Assembly (NCBI RefSeq): GCF_001510665.1
Contig: NZ_LMTI01000005.1
Coordinates: 170,583 to 234,582, forward strand
Source of the DNA: Bacillus sp. FJAT-27445
GTDB lineage: Bacteria > Bacillota > Bacilli > Bacillales > Cytobacillaceae
DNA: 64,000 bases
Direction: 5' to 3'
Shown: piece after piece, positions 42,566 to 51,359 of the stretch
Numbering within the stretch: the first letter of the stretch is position 1
Layout: each line of letters opens with the position of its first letter
Position numbers and translations under genes: made by a program
Notes under the pieces: model-generated
What the model was told of the DNA's origin: nothing
Seen by the model: the letters and a program-made list of their open reading frames with translations, nothing else
Databases searched by the model: none

Positions 42566-43756
42566 ATGGAGGTTTCTATAAGGAGAGGGGATTCTTTCTG
42601 GTATTACAGCCAGTTATATAAAATTCCCCTCCAGCTCATAACGGACTCAAATCGGAATACGAATCCTTCGGCGTTGTCGATTGGCCAAAGGGTTCAAATC
42701 CCTGGATTTGTCGCAACCGGCTATCAAATAAGAGCGGGAGATACATTATGGGGGATCGCTCGAAGCCGGAATCTCCAGCTTGATGCGCTCCTTTTGGCCA
42801 ATCCCGGAATCAACCCAAATCGGATTCAAATTGGGCAGATGATTCGCCTTCCTACTCGAATAACTTGGAGGCTCGTCCAAGGGAGGCAGAATTATGATCA
42901 CCGGCTAATGTTGAATGATTTAGGCAGGCTGCAAAATGTGTATCCTTTTCTCCAAGTCGCGTCAATCGGGAATACCGTAGTGGGGAGAAATATACCTGAA
43001 GCCCTTGTCGGCAAGGGAAGAAAAAGGGTTCACTATAATGGGTCCTTTCATGCGAATGAATGGATTACCACTCCAGTCCTGATGACGTTCTTGAATGATT
43101 ATCTTTTAGCCTTAACCAACCAAACAGGCATTAGGGGAAGGGCGGCTTTGCCGTTATACCAACAGTCCACGCTATCCATTGTCCCCATGGTTAATCCGGA
43201 CGGAGTCCATTTGGTCATAAACGGTTTGCCTGCAAACGACCCATGGAGGAGCAGGGTAATTGCCTGGAACAGGGGAAGCACCAATTTTTCAGGCTGGAAG
43301 GCAAATATCCGGGGCGTCGACCTAAACGACCAGTTCCCTGCCAGATGGGAGCTTGAACGGGCCCGAAACCCCAAAGTGCCAGGCCCCCGGGATTACGGAG
43401 GGGAAAAGCCGCTGTCCGAGCCTGAAGCCATTGCCATGGCAAATCTTACTAGAAGGCGGGACTTTTCCAGAGTTATTGCCTTTCATACACAGGGCCAGGT
43501 TATCTATTGGGGATTTGAAAATCTTGAACCACCTGAATCGGCTGCACTCGCTAGGGAATTTGGCAGGGTGAGCGGCTATGAACCGGTAAAGACAATCGAA
43601 AGCTATGCGGGATACAAGGATTGGTTTATCCAGGATTGGCGCCGGCCTGGTTTTACAGTTGAATTGGGGAGGGGGACCAACCCGCTGCCGATTGCCCAAT
43701 TCAACCAAATTTATGAGGAAGCACTCGGCATTTTATTGGCAGGGCTGTACAGCTGA
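42566..43756 (+). CDS. LysM-M14 peptidase, probable gamma-D-glutamyl-L-diamino acid endopeptidase
   Basis: A 396-residue protein with two LysM-type peptidoglycan-binding repeats (about residues 3-50 and 53-98: RRGDSFWYYSQLYKIP, IRAGDTLWGIARSRNLQ) and an M14 carboxypeptidase-like domain. The zinc motif is FHANEW (H162, E165), the third His is in AFHTQG, and the general base Glu366 lies in FTVELGRG. There is no signal peptide. This is the architecture of endopeptidase I of Lysinibacillus and of Bacillus YqgT, which act on spore cortex peptides. ATG 42566 follows GGTGGGG. Confidence 0.88.
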   Translation: MEVSIRRGDSFWYYSQLYKIPLQLITDSNRNTNPSALSIGQRVQIPGFVATGYQIRAGDTLWGIARSRNLQLDALLLANPGINPNRIQIGQMIRLPTRITWRLVQGRQNYDHRLMLNDLGRLQNVYPFLQVASIGNTVVGRNIPEALVGKGRKRVHYNGSFHANEWITTPVLMTFLNDYLLALTNQTGIRGRAALPLYQQSTLSIVPMVNPDGVHLVINGLPANDPWRSRVIAWNRGSTNFSGWKANIRGVDLNDQFPARWELERARNPKVPGPRDYGGEKPLSEPEAIAMANLTRRRDFSRVIAFHTQGQVIYWGFENLEPPESAALAREFGRVSGYEPVKTIESYAGYKDWFIQDWRRPGFTVELGRGTNPLPIAQFNQIYEEALGILLAGLYS

Positions 43757-43785
43757 TTTTTAAAAAGATATGAATGTATAAAATT

Positions 43786-43935
43786 TGTCTAGCTCCAACG
43801 CCCAGCGCCTAGTGTACTTCGGTCCCCTCGCTACGATAAGTCAACATCGATTCGCCTTCGCTCATCGTGTTTCCTTTATCTCCATCGGGGCCCTCCAGTC
43901 CATACGACGCTGAACGGGCGCTTGCGCTTTTCTTT
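43786..43935. repeat. Intergenic repeat element, copy C (short relative)
   Basis: It contains TCTAGCTCCA, AGCGCCTAG, a CCCCTCG block and the end GGGCGCTTGCGCTTTTC, like the other copies, but differs in the middle (ATTCGCCTTCGCTCATCG). The ends can pair: CGCCCAGCG with CGCT-GGGCG. It is a commonly seen type of Bacillaceae intergenic element; no gene lies inside. Confidence 0.65.
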
Positions 43936-43999
43936 GAATTGTTCCTTTTGCCGTCTGTTCATGCTAAAATTTTGGCAATATGAACGGAGGCTGATCGCC

Positions 44000-44668
44000 A
44001 TGTGTGGAAGATTTTCGCTTATTACGGATGTATATGCCTTGATGCGGCAGTATCAATTCGAATTTGAAGGGGAGCTTGAGCCACGCTACAATATCGCTCC
44101 AGGAACTGATATCCTTGCGATCGTCAGCCATGGGGGAAAGAGGAGGGGAGTTGGTTTCCGTTGGGGACTGATTCCGTTTTGGGCCGATAATGAAAAGATT
44201 GGCTATAAAATGATCAATGCCCGCGCTGAAACGGTGCATGAAAAAACCAGTTTCAGGCAGCCGTTAAAATCAAAGCGCTGCCTGATACCCGCAGATGGCT
44301 ATTTCGAATGGAAGAGGGAAGGCAAGTTTAAGCAACCCTACCGTTTCATTAACAAGGACAATAGCCCGCTTGCTTTCGCCGGCCTGTTTGACCGCTGGGA
44401 TAAAGGAGGGAAGCCCGTTTTTTCCTGTACGATTATCACAACCGCCGCAAATGAAAAAACGTCTGCAATCCACGACAGGATGCCTGCAATCCTAACTCCC
44501 AAACAACAGGAAATATGGCTTGATCCCGCCATTGATGACCCACTGGCACTAACCCCTCTTCTAAAGCCTTATCCTTCGGGGGAGATGGAATACTATGAGG
44601 TTTCGACACTCGTCAATTCGGCAAGGAATGAAGAAAAGGAGATTATTGCCCCCATTAATAGCATGTAA
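44000..44668 (+). CDS. SRAP (HMCES/YedK) family protein
   Basis: A 222-residue SOS-response-associated peptidase-type protein. The catalytic Cys2 follows the initiator Met (MCGRFS); other conserved pieces are YNIAPG, MINARAETVHEKTSFR, RCLIPADGYFEWKR and the His in IHDRMPAIL. The family forms a covalent link to abasic sites in single-stranded DNA. ATG 44000 follows ACGGAGG, and any longer start would bury the obligate Cys2, which settles the choice. It is next to comK and yhzC but oriented independently. Confidence 0.95.
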   Translation: MCGRFSLITDVYALMRQYQFEFEGELEPRYNIAPGTDILAIVSHGGKRRGVGFRWGLIPFWADNEKIGYKMINARAETVHEKTSFRQPLKSKRCLIPADGYFEWKREGKFKQPYRFINKDNSPLAFAGLFDRWDKGGKPVFSCTIITTAANEKTSAIHDRMPAILTPKQQEIWLDPAIDDPLALTPLLKPYPSGEMEYYEVSTLVNSARNEEKEIIAPINSM

Positions 44669-44683
44669 CATCCTGTTTTGCAT

Positions 44684-44719
44684 CAAAAAAATCCGTCCCG
44701 GGAGTGGGACGGATTTTTG
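44684..44719. terminator. Bidirectional terminator between the SRAP gene and yhzC
   Basis: A 12-bp stem AAAATCCGTCCC/GGGACGGATTTT with a short loop, A-rich on one side and T-rich on the other. Confidence 0.88.
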
Positions 44720-44721
44720 GG

Positions 44722-44958
44722 TTAAGCCCCAAATCTCTTTTTCAGTTTGGCTAGGGAACGGGTCAGGCTCATGAATGCCGGTTTGTCACCTTGTTCAAGA
44801 GCTTTGTCGATATTGCGCATTAGCTTTTCTTTTTCAATGTTCAACTGGATTTCATTCAGCAGCATCTCAATGTATAATTCCTGTAGCGACGATTCCTTTG
44901 CCTTTTCCCTTTTCATAGCGCCGATTTTCATCAGCTCTGTATAGGATTTCTCCTTCAT
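44722..44958 (-). CDS. yhzC: IDEAL domain protein YhzC
   Basis: A 78-residue, highly charged helical protein. The C-terminal part (LMRNIDKALEQGDKPAFMSLT) is the IDEAL domain, named for a short motif of this form. Size and place directly upstream of comK match B. subtilis YhzC, whose role is unknown. ATG 44958 follows AGGGGGGA by about eight bases. Divergent from comK with about 200 AT-rich bases between. Confidence 0.85.
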   Translation of the reverse strand: MKEKSYTELMKIGAMKREKAKESSLQELYIEMLLNEIQLNIEKEKLMRNIDKALEQGDKPAFMSLTRSLAKLKKRFGA

Positions 44959-45159
44959 CAAAAATCCCCCCTGCTGCTTTTTTTAATTATATGGCTATCA
45001 GGGGCCAAAATCAACTGAGTTTTTATAATTTTCTGATAAATTTTTTCCGATTTAATACTGATATTATGAATAAATTCGCAACATTTTCATAACGATGAGA
45101 AATTATGGAAGAATAATGGTATGATATTTCCGTACATTACCAAACTAGGAGTTGAGAGA

Positions 45160-45735
45160 ATGAAGCAAAGACAAATTGAAGAATACGAGATTAATCCGTG
45201 CACCATGTTCATTAAGCCATTCGTGTATGGAACAAAGATTTATTCACAGATTGTAGAAATCGATGATGAGTTCCTTTCTCCATTCAAGCCCCTCGATATT
45301 ATTAAGAAAAGCTGCGAATATTTCGGAAGTTCTTTTGAAGGACGAAAGGAAGGAACGAGGCAGCTGATCGGCATCACCCATAAAGTTCCCATTGTCATTG
45401 ACCCCACGAACTTCATCTATATTTTCCCCACCACCTCGCCAAACCGGCCTGAGTGCATCTGGATTTCCCATGAACACGTTCTGCAGCACAGCCGGACATC
45501 CACAGAAGACACACTCGTTACTTTCCAAAACAAACATTCCTACCCATTTCCGATTTCCTATAGTTCTTTTGAAAACCAGTTGCTTCGTACGGCATTGCTG
45601 AGGACCAAATTAATGCAGCGGATTGAACATATGGAGAGAAGGTCTTTTTATTCCCTTCAAAAGTCAAAAATGATGGAAGCATCGGAGCAGCATCGCGAAT
45701 ATGGGCAGTTTATCGATTACAGGCAAAGAGGCTAG
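45160..45735 (+). CDS. comK: Competence transcription factor ComK
   Basis: A 191-residue protein, the master activator of DNA-uptake genes in Bacillus. It opens MKQRQIEEYEINPCTMFIKP; the core GTRQLIGITHKVPIVIDPTN and FIYIFPTTSPNRPECIWISHEHV are highly conserved in ComK. ATG 45160 is preceded by AGGAGTTGAGAG; the 13 codons before it lack a ribosome site. It is full length and lacks any prophage interruption. The long AT-rich upstream region is where auto-activation AT-boxes would lie, but no clear paired boxes were resolved. Confidence 0.95.
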   Translation: MKQRQIEEYEINPCTMFIKPFVYGTKIYSQIVEIDDEFLSPFKPLDIIKKSCEYFGSSFEGRKEGTRQLIGITHKVPIVIDPTNFIYIFPTTSPNRPECIWISHEHVLQHSRTSTEDTLVTFQNKHSYPFPISYSSFENQLLRTALLRTKLMQRIEHMERRSFYSLQKSKMMEASEQHREYGQFIDYRQRG

Positions 45736-46115
45736 TTTACAGATTCGCTAGGACGGGATAGATGCCTGCCGACTAAATAGTATTCCATCAGTTCCTGGAC
45801 CTTGTTCCGGATGCGCGGATTAAAATAGTTATGGTATTCCTCGTAGCCTTTGTACAGGAACAGAAACATTGTGAATGCATCATCCCGTTTCGTCTCCATC
45901 ACTTTCAGCTGATTGGTTTTCATATACGCTTTTACCTCCGTAAGCTCCTTCTGGACGGCCTTCATCGTCTCCTCGACCAATTCCAGGTAGGGTTTCCTCA
46001 GCTTGAACGGGCTCGCTTGAATAACGGAAAGGTCCCGGTTCAGGACGGTCAGCACCATCGGAAGATAGATGGCCTGCTCCATTATGTCCCGGTCCTTTTC
46101 AGGTATTCTTGTCAT
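45732..46115 (-). CDS. yhjD: YhjD-like protein
   Basis: A 127-residue helical soluble protein. The motif AIYLPMVLTVLNRDLSVIQASPFKLRKPYLELVE (about residues 15-48; only described) followed by MFLFLYKGYEEYHNYFNPRIR and the end LMEYYLVGRHL match what is known as YhjD in B. subtilis, which is of unknown function. ATG 46115 follows GAAGGGAG. Its stop overlaps the comK stop region, convergent. The assignment rests on family memory and locus (yhj genes follow comK). Confidence 0.6.
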   Translation of the reverse strand: MTRIPEKDRDIMEQAIYLPMVLTVLNRDLSVIQASPFKLRKPYLELVEETMKAVQKELTEVKAYMKTNQLKVMETKRDDAFTMFLFLYKGYEEYHNYFNPRIRNKVQELMEYYLVGRHLSRPSESVN

Positions 46116-46402
46116 GTCACAGGCTCCCTTCAGTAAAAAAACAGAACGCTTGTTCGTAATTATCATACATAATTCCGCTGCAAATCGCAATAGGAAGGCA
46201 AGCTCTATTTTTCGGAGGCTCTAAATCCTTTTTCTCAAACTGAATCAGGCATTTTCATACTATGTATGGTATCAGTATGCCAATTATGCCATCATTATAT
46301 TGGGGTAAGGGGAGAATATTTGCTATATTTAAAAAATAAAGAAGGAAAAAGTATTTCTGTTATCGAAATACTTTATGACTACATAAAGAAGGTGGGAAAA
46401 AG

Positions 46403-48394
46403 ATGAGTGAAACTGGAATCAGAGCAGAGCATCTATATGAACTGAAGTCGGCAGCAGATCCGCGGCTGTCACCTAATGGGGCGGTCTGCGCTTATACAGA
46501 AACCGGCATATGCGAGGAAAAGGGAGATTATTTTTCAAATATTTTCACAGTGGATGCGGACGGGGAAAAAGCGCCGGTCCAATGGACATATGGGAAACAT
46601 AAAAACCATTCGCCGCGCTGGTCGCCGGATGGAACGAAGCTTGCGTTCGTATCCAATCGCGGAGGAAAGAACCAAATTTATCTCATTAGCGTAAATGGCG
46701 GGGAAGCAAAACAGCTGACTGAACTTCCGAACGGGGCCGGGACTCCGGTGTGGTCGCCGGACGGCAAGAAAATCGCCTTCCAGGTATCCGTTGAGAACGG
46801 GAAGAAGGTTACCGATAAAGAGGAAGAGAAAAAAGAAAAAGACAAGGATAAACTTGAGCCTCTGGAAGTTACCAAAATGAAGTACAAATCGGATGGGGAA
46901 GGCTTCTGGAAGGGAAAATACAGGCAAATTGCAATTGTGGATGTCGAAACAGGTGATGTCGGCCAATTGACCGACGGGCCGAATGACCACTACCTTTTCT
47001 GCTGGGCGCCGGATGGCCAGAGACTTGCTGTGGGTGCCGATTATAGCGAAGACAAGGATCATTCCTTCAGGCTTGACCTTTATTTCCTTCAGCTTGAATC
47101 CCGCGAGCTTAGGAAAATCGACTCAGGGGAGCTTTCCTTTTCAAATGCTTCCTGGTCTCCTGATGGCAGGACAATTGCCCTGTCAGGACACAACATGGAG
47201 TATAAGAATGCGACATTAGCGCGGATTTGGCTTTTCGATGTCGAGTCCGAAGCTTTTACATGCGTTACCGGTGATCTGGATGCCACACTTGGATCCGTAC
47301 TTGGAGGCGATTTCCTCCAAGGCGCAGTGGCTCCGGGAATCCTTTGGGCCGATGACAGCAAGAGCTTTTATTTTATCGTCAGCGATCTTGGGAACACGGT
47401 TGTTTATTTCGGGAACGTGGATGGTGAATTGTATCCGGCTCTTCTCGACAACCAGTATGTATACGGAATGTCCCTTGACGGCAAAAACCAGAAGGCCGCG
47501 GTTGCCATCAGCAGGCCAGACGAGCCGGGCGATTTGTACCTGCTCTCAATTACAAGCGGCGAGCTGACAAGGCTTACTTCACTCAACGAAGAATTTTTGA
47601 AAAACAAAACACTCTCCGTGCCGGAAGCAATCAGCTTTGAGGCGGAAGATGGAGTCGAGCTCCACGGCTGGATTATGAGGCCTGCCGGATTCGAGGAAGG
47701 GAAAAAATATCCGCTCATCCTTGAAATCCATGGCGGCCCGCACACTATGTATGGAAATACCTACATGAATGAGTTCCAAATCCTGGCGTCAAGGGGTTAT
47801 GCAGTCCTTTATATCAACCCGCGCGGAAGCCATGGCTACGGACAGGAATTTGTCGATGCGGTCCGTTCTGATTATGGCGGCGGCGATTACAGAGACCTGA
47901 TGAGGGCCGTCGATTATGCGCTTGAGAACTTTGATTTTATCGACGAAAACCGCCTCGGCGTCACGGGCGGAAGCTACGGCGGATTTATGACAAACTGGAT
48001 TGTCGGCCATACGAACCGTTTCAAGGCGGCCGTTACGCAGCGCTCGATTTCTAATTGGGTCAGTTTTTACGGAGTCAGCGATATCGGCTATTATTTCACC
48101 GAGTGGCAAATCGGCTCAGGCCTTGAGGACATTGAGAGGCTCTGGAAGCATTCCCCACTTGCTTATGCGGAAAACATTGAAACGCCACTCCTGATTCTCC
48201 ACAGCGAGAAGGATTACCGCTGCCCGATTGAGCAGGCGGAACAGCTCTACATTGCTCTGAAGCGCCGGAAAAAGGAAACGAAATTCATCCGCTTTCCTGA
48301 AGAAAACCACGAGCTTTCAAGGAGCGGCAGGCCGAACTTACGGATTGCCCGCCTAAACTATATCGTCGACTGGTTCGATGAGTATTTAAAGTAA
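46403..48394 (+). CDS. S9 family peptidase (acylaminoacyl-peptidase/dipeptidyl-peptidase type)
   Basis: A 663-residue cytosolic serine peptidase. The N-terminal half is a WD40-like beta-propeller with repeated WSPDG blades (RWSPDGTKLAFVSNRGG, VWSPDGKKIAF, CWAPDGQRLAV, SWSPDGRTIAL). The C-terminal half is an alpha/beta hydrolase with the nucleophile in GGSYGGFM (Ser near 525), the acid in HSEKDYRCP and the His in ENHELSRSG. Similar B. subtilis protein is YuxL. There is no signal peptide. A terminator follows. Confidence 0.92.
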   Translation: MSETGIRAEHLYELKSAADPRLSPNGAVCAYTETGICEEKGDYFSNIFTVDADGEKAPVQWTYGKHKNHSPRWSPDGTKLAFVSNRGGKNQIYLISVNGGEAKQLTELPNGAGTPVWSPDGKKIAFQVSVENGKKVTDKEEEKKEKDKDKLEPLEVTKMKYKSDGEGFWKGKYRQIAIVDVETGDVGQLTDGPNDHYLFCWAPDGQRLAVGADYSEDKDHSFRLDLYFLQLESRELRKIDSGELSFSNASWSPDGRTIALSGHNMEYKNATLARIWLFDVESEAFTCVTGDLDATLGSVLGGDFLQGAVAPGILWADDSKSFYFIVSDLGNTVVYFGNVDGELYPALLDNQYVYGMSLDGKNQKAAVAISRPDEPGDLYLLSITSGELTRLTSLNEEFLKNKTLSVPEAISFEAEDGVELHGWIMRPAGFEEGKKYPLILEIHGGPHTMYGNTYMNEFQILASRGYAVLYINPRGSHGYGQEFVDAVRSDYGGGDYRDLMRAVDYALENFDFIDENRLGVTGGSYGGFMTNWIVGHTNRFKAAVTQRSISNWVSFYGVSDIGYYFTEWQIGSGLEDIERLWKHSPLAYAENIETPLLILHSEKDYRCPIEQAEQLYIALKRRKKETKFIRFPEENHELSRSGRPNLRIARLNYIVDWFDEYLK

Positions 48395-48424
48395 AACAGC
48401 AACACAAGAATACAAGTTTAAGAG

Positions 48425-48457
48425 AAAAGCCGCCTTTTACATCGGGGCGGCTTTTCA
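48425..48457 (+). terminator. Terminator of the S9 peptidase gene
   Basis: Stem AAAAGCCGCC/GGGCGGCTTTT with an eight- to nine-base loop; T run short. Confidence 0.75.
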
Positions 48458-48745
48458 GTATTTTTGGAAAGTTTGATGAGCAGGCCCGGTTGGACAGCAA
48501 AAAGATTACTCAGCATGTATTATGTGTGAGGATGCCCCGGTTTCAGAAAACAAAACCATTATTCATTGAATACCTCAGATTCAAACAGGAGGCCATTGCG
48601 CCATTCCTTTAAATCGACATTTTTTCATGAAATTAGGAAAACGGCAAAAAAATTGGTAAGATAAATTCAGCAAACCATGCCGCGTTTCCGCTTTTTTCGA
48701 CAACGGCTGGGGATTATTCGATTTCAAGGAATGGACGGGATATAC
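48458..48745. other. Intergenic region upstream of the LCP gene
   Basis: About 290 bases without a gene. It must hold the promoter of the following gene; AAGATAAATT near 48657-48666 could be a -10 region. Nothing else stands out. Confidence 0.4.
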
Positions 48746-49678
48746 ATGAGGTATGAACAGAGGCGCAGAAGGAAAAAGAGGATATGGAAACCGATTCTTG
48801 GCGTAATTGCCATCTTGGTTTTAAGTATCGGGGCTTATTCATATTTTCAATATAAGCAAGGGGTCAAACAGTCGGAGAAAGTCATTGGAGAGAAGAAAAA
48901 AATTGAATACACCTTCACTGGCCAAAAGGACCAGTACGGAGGCACCAATATTCTCTTGCTTGGCATTGATAAGGATGGCGGGAGAAATTCGAGGGCCGAT
49001 ACAATTATGATTGCCCATTACAACCAGGGGAAAGGCACTTACAAGCTCACCTCCATCATGCGGGATAGCTATGTGGACATTCCTGGCCGCGGAAAACACA
49101 AAATCAACAGCGCTTTTGCGTTTGGCGGCCCTGAACTTGTGAGGAAAACCATAAAAGAGAACTTTGATCTGGACATACAGTATTATGCAATTATCGATTT
49201 TCAGGGTTTTGTCCAATTAATCGACGAAGCTTTCCCTGAAGGTGTTGAAATCGATGTTGAAAAAAAGATGAGCCAATACATTGGCGTGAAGCTCGAGCCG
49301 GGCCTCCAGCACCTTGATGGCAAACATTTACTTGGCTATGCACGGTTCCGGCATGACGCGGTTGGGGATTTTGGAAGGGTAGAGCGCCAACAGAAAGTTG
49401 TCAACAAGGTTGCCAACGATTTGTCCAGCTTGGATATGCTTCCGAAGCTTCCGAAGCTAATCGGGATTGTAGTTCCGTTTGTCAATACAAATATGGATAC
49501 GGGCGATATTTTGTTTATGGGCAAGGACTTTATGGGAAAAGGTAAGGGCGATATTAAGACATTTCGCATCCCGGTGAAAAACGGCTATTCCGATGCCCGT
49601 ATTAGCGGGGAAGGCTCCGTCCTCGCAATTGATATTAATAAGAATAGGGAAGCTTTGCACCAGTTTATTACAGAATGA
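48746..49678 (+). CDS. LytR-CpsA-Psr (LCP) family cell-wall polymer transferase
   Basis: A 310-residue membrane-anchored protein: basic N terminus (RRRKKR), one membrane segment (ILGVIAILVLSIGAYSYF), then the extracellular LCP domain. The LCP arginines are visible in NSRADTIMIAHYN and GYARFRHDAVGDFGRVERQQ, with DSYVDIPGRGKHKINSAF between. The family attaches teichoic acids or other glycopolymers from undecaprenyl carriers to peptidoglycan. ATG 48746 is used; ATG 48731, with AAGGA directly ahead, is also possible. Confidence 0.9.
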   Translation: MRYEQRRRRKKRIWKPILGVIAILVLSIGAYSYFQYKQGVKQSEKVIGEKKKIEYTFTGQKDQYGGTNILLLGIDKDGGRNSRADTIMIAHYNQGKGTYKLTSIMRDSYVDIPGRGKHKINSAFAFGGPELVRKTIKENFDLDIQYYAIIDFQGFVQLIDEAFPEGVEIDVEKKMSQYIGVKLEPGLQHLDGKHLLGYARFRHDAVGDFGRVERQQKVVNKVANDLSSLDMLPKLPKLIGIVVPFVNTNMDTGDILFMGKDFMGKGKGDIKTFRIPVKNGYSDARISGEGSVLAIDINKNREALHQFITE

Positions 49679-49754
49679 TTATTTTTTGCCCCCAAAAGAT
49701 TAGAAAAGAGCCAAACAGGATATAAAAAAAGAAGCTGGCTATAAGGAGTTTCAA

Positions 49755-50363
49755 ATGGATGTCGAACTGTTGAAATCATGGTTTACGCTGGATAATATAA
49801 TGGACCTTATCCGGGAGTACAGGTCTTTAGGTCCCATACCGGGGATTTTGCTGCCCATGCTAGAGGCCTTCCTGCCGTTCTTGCCGTTGTTTTTATTCGT
49901 CATGGCAAACGCAAGCGCATTCGGGCTTTGGCTCGGATTCCTCTACTCATGGGCAGGAGCCTGTACAGGGGCGCTGCTTGTCTTTATGATATTCCGGCGC
50001 TTTGGCCAACGGCGTTTTCTGGCCTTTTTGCAAAAGCATTCCGCGGTCAGAAAGCTTATGAATTGGGTTGAGCGCCATGGATTTGGGCCGCTGTTCCTTA
50101 TGTTGTGCTTCCCGTTTACTCCTTCCGCAGTCGTAAACATTGTCGCCGGCCTGTCAAAAATCAGCATCAAGCAGTATATGCTGGCGGTCTTGGCGGGCAA
50201 GATGGTAATGATCTTCACCATCAGCTTTATCGGCTACGATATCCGTTCGCTCTTTACGCAGCCGCTCAGGACGCTGGCAGTCGCCGTGATCATTTTCATT
50301 CTTTGGCTTGCCGGTAAACAAATTGAGCGAAGATTGGCTATTGCAACAGAAAAGCGCGAATGA
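49755..50363 (+). CDS. yhjE: TVP38/TMEM64 family membrane protein YhjE
   Basis: A 202-residue membrane protein with about five hydrophobic segments. The family signature appears as FGLWLGFLYSWAGACTGALLVF and FGPLFLMLCFPFTPSAVVNIVAGLS (only parts cited), the latter being the DedA-like re-entrant FTPSAVVN block. Related proteins move phospholipid-type carriers across the membrane. It precedes the signal peptidase gene by 21 bases, the same pairing as yhjE-sipV in B. subtilis. Confidence 0.88.
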   Translation: MDVELLKSWFTLDNIMDLIREYRSLGPIPGILLPMLEAFLPFLPLFLFVMANASAFGLWLGFLYSWAGACTGALLVFMIFRRFGQRRFLAFLQKHSAVRKLMNWVERHGFGPLFLMLCFPFTPSAVVNIVAGLSKISIKQYMLAVLAGKMVMIFTISFIGYDIRSLFTQPLRTLAVAVIIFILWLAGKQIERRLAIATEKRE

Positions 50364-50384
50364 AGTTTTGCGGGGGCGGTTTGT

Positions 50385-50936
50385 TTGGCAAATTGGAAAA
50401 AAGAAGCATTTGAGTGGATAAAGGCCCTCTTTGTTGGAATCATCATTTTTGCGTTAATCAGGTCCTTCTTCTTCGCCAACTATGTGGTGGAAGGGGAATC
50501 GATGATGCCGACCCTGAAGGAAGGGAATAAGCTTGTTGTGAATAAGATTGGCTACCACATTGGGGAGCTGCACAGGTTCGATGTAATCGTCTTTCATGCA
50601 AATCAGCGTGAGGATTATGTCAAAAGGATAATTGGGCTGCCTGGTGATGAGATTGAGTACCTCGGCGATCGATTATTCGTAAATGGGAAGGAGTTCGATG
50701 AACCTTTTTTGGACGGATACAGGGAGGAGGTTCCCGGACAGCTATTCACCGGCGATTTTACGTTAAAGGAATTGACCGGAAAAGTTAAAGTGCCTGACGG
50801 GAAACTGTTCGTTATGGGTGATAATCGGCTTGAGAGCTGGGATAGCCGCCACTTTGGCTTTATCCCTGCCAGGAATGTCGTTGGCAAGGTGAATCTCCTC
50901 TATTGGCCAATTAAGGATGTCGCTATTTCCTTGTGA
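50385..50936 (+). CDS. sipV: Type I signal peptidase SipV-like
   Basis: A 183-residue enzyme with one N-terminal membrane anchor (KALFVGIIIFALIRSFFF). The catalytic Ser lies in VEGESMMPTL (near residue 39) and the general-base Lys in YVKRIIGLPGD (near 79); box E GDNRLESWDSRHFG is complete. It cleaves signal peptides of secreted proteins outside the membrane. TTG 50385 follows GGGGGCGGT. Assignment to SipV rather than SipS/T rests on the yhjE neighbour. Confidence 0.9.
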   Translation: MANWKKEAFEWIKALFVGIIIFALIRSFFFANYVVEGESMMPTLKEGNKLVVNKIGYHIGELHRFDVIVFHANQREDYVKRIIGLPGDEIEYLGDRLFVNGKEFDEPFLDGYREEVPGQLFTGDFTLKELTGKVKVPDGKLFVMGDNRLESWDSRHFGFIPARNVVGKVNLLYWPIKDVAISL

Positions 50937-50964
50937 AAAAACCCTGCTATGCGGGGTTTTTTGT
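50935..50964 (+). terminator. Terminator of yhjE-sipV
   Basis: Stem AAACCC/GGGGTTT type (AAAACCCTGC/GCGGGGTTTT) with tiny loop and a T run, at the sipV stop. Confidence 0.8.
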
Positions 50965-50965
50965 T

Positions 50966-51263
50966 TACCAGGAAATTATAAAATCAACATTGTGAATAAC
51001 TCGAAAAAGGTTATTTTAATCCAGCTCCACCAGAATAAGCTTCGAAAGCATAATCCTCGCACGAAGAAAAAGCGTTAGCTTTTTCGAGGAGCGCCTAGCC
51101 CCTCGAGGTCATAAGCCGGTTCCCTCCGGAGGGCAGGCCCGTCCTACGGGCCCCGTCTTATGCTGGTCGGGGCTGACCACTAAGGAAAGCTCCTTGGAAT
51201 AATCATCGCAGGGACAGGCGTTCTTTGCCTGTCGCGAAGGCGCTTGCGCATTTTGTTCCGTTG
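50966..51263. repeat. Long intergenic repeat element, copy D
   Basis: It aligns with copy A almost base for base over CCAGCTCCACCAGAATAAGC, the AAAAAGC/GCTTTTT hairpin, GAGCGCCTAGCCCCTCGAGG, CCCTCCGGAGGGCAGGCC, CGGGCCCCGTCTTA, GGTCGGGGCTGACCACTAAG and GGGACAGGCGTTCTTTGCC. It lacks the internal segment of about 125 bases that copies A and B have in common. Its terminal hairpin reads GGCG-CTTG-CGC where copy A has GGTG-CTTG-CAC. Confidence 0.85.
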
Positions 51264-51359
51264 TCATCAATTTCCTCCATCTCCCAGCTTCCAGGCAAAC
51301 ATTTGTACCCCTATTATGGTAAAATAATCGTATGCTGAAAAAGGACGGAGGGTACGTGA

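Noticed and set aside
44962-45159. ComK AT-boxes in the comK-yhzC spacer
   Set aside because: The spacer is A/T-rich and has several TTTT and AAAT runs, but no pair fits AAAA-N5-TTTT in proper helical spacing, so no site is called.
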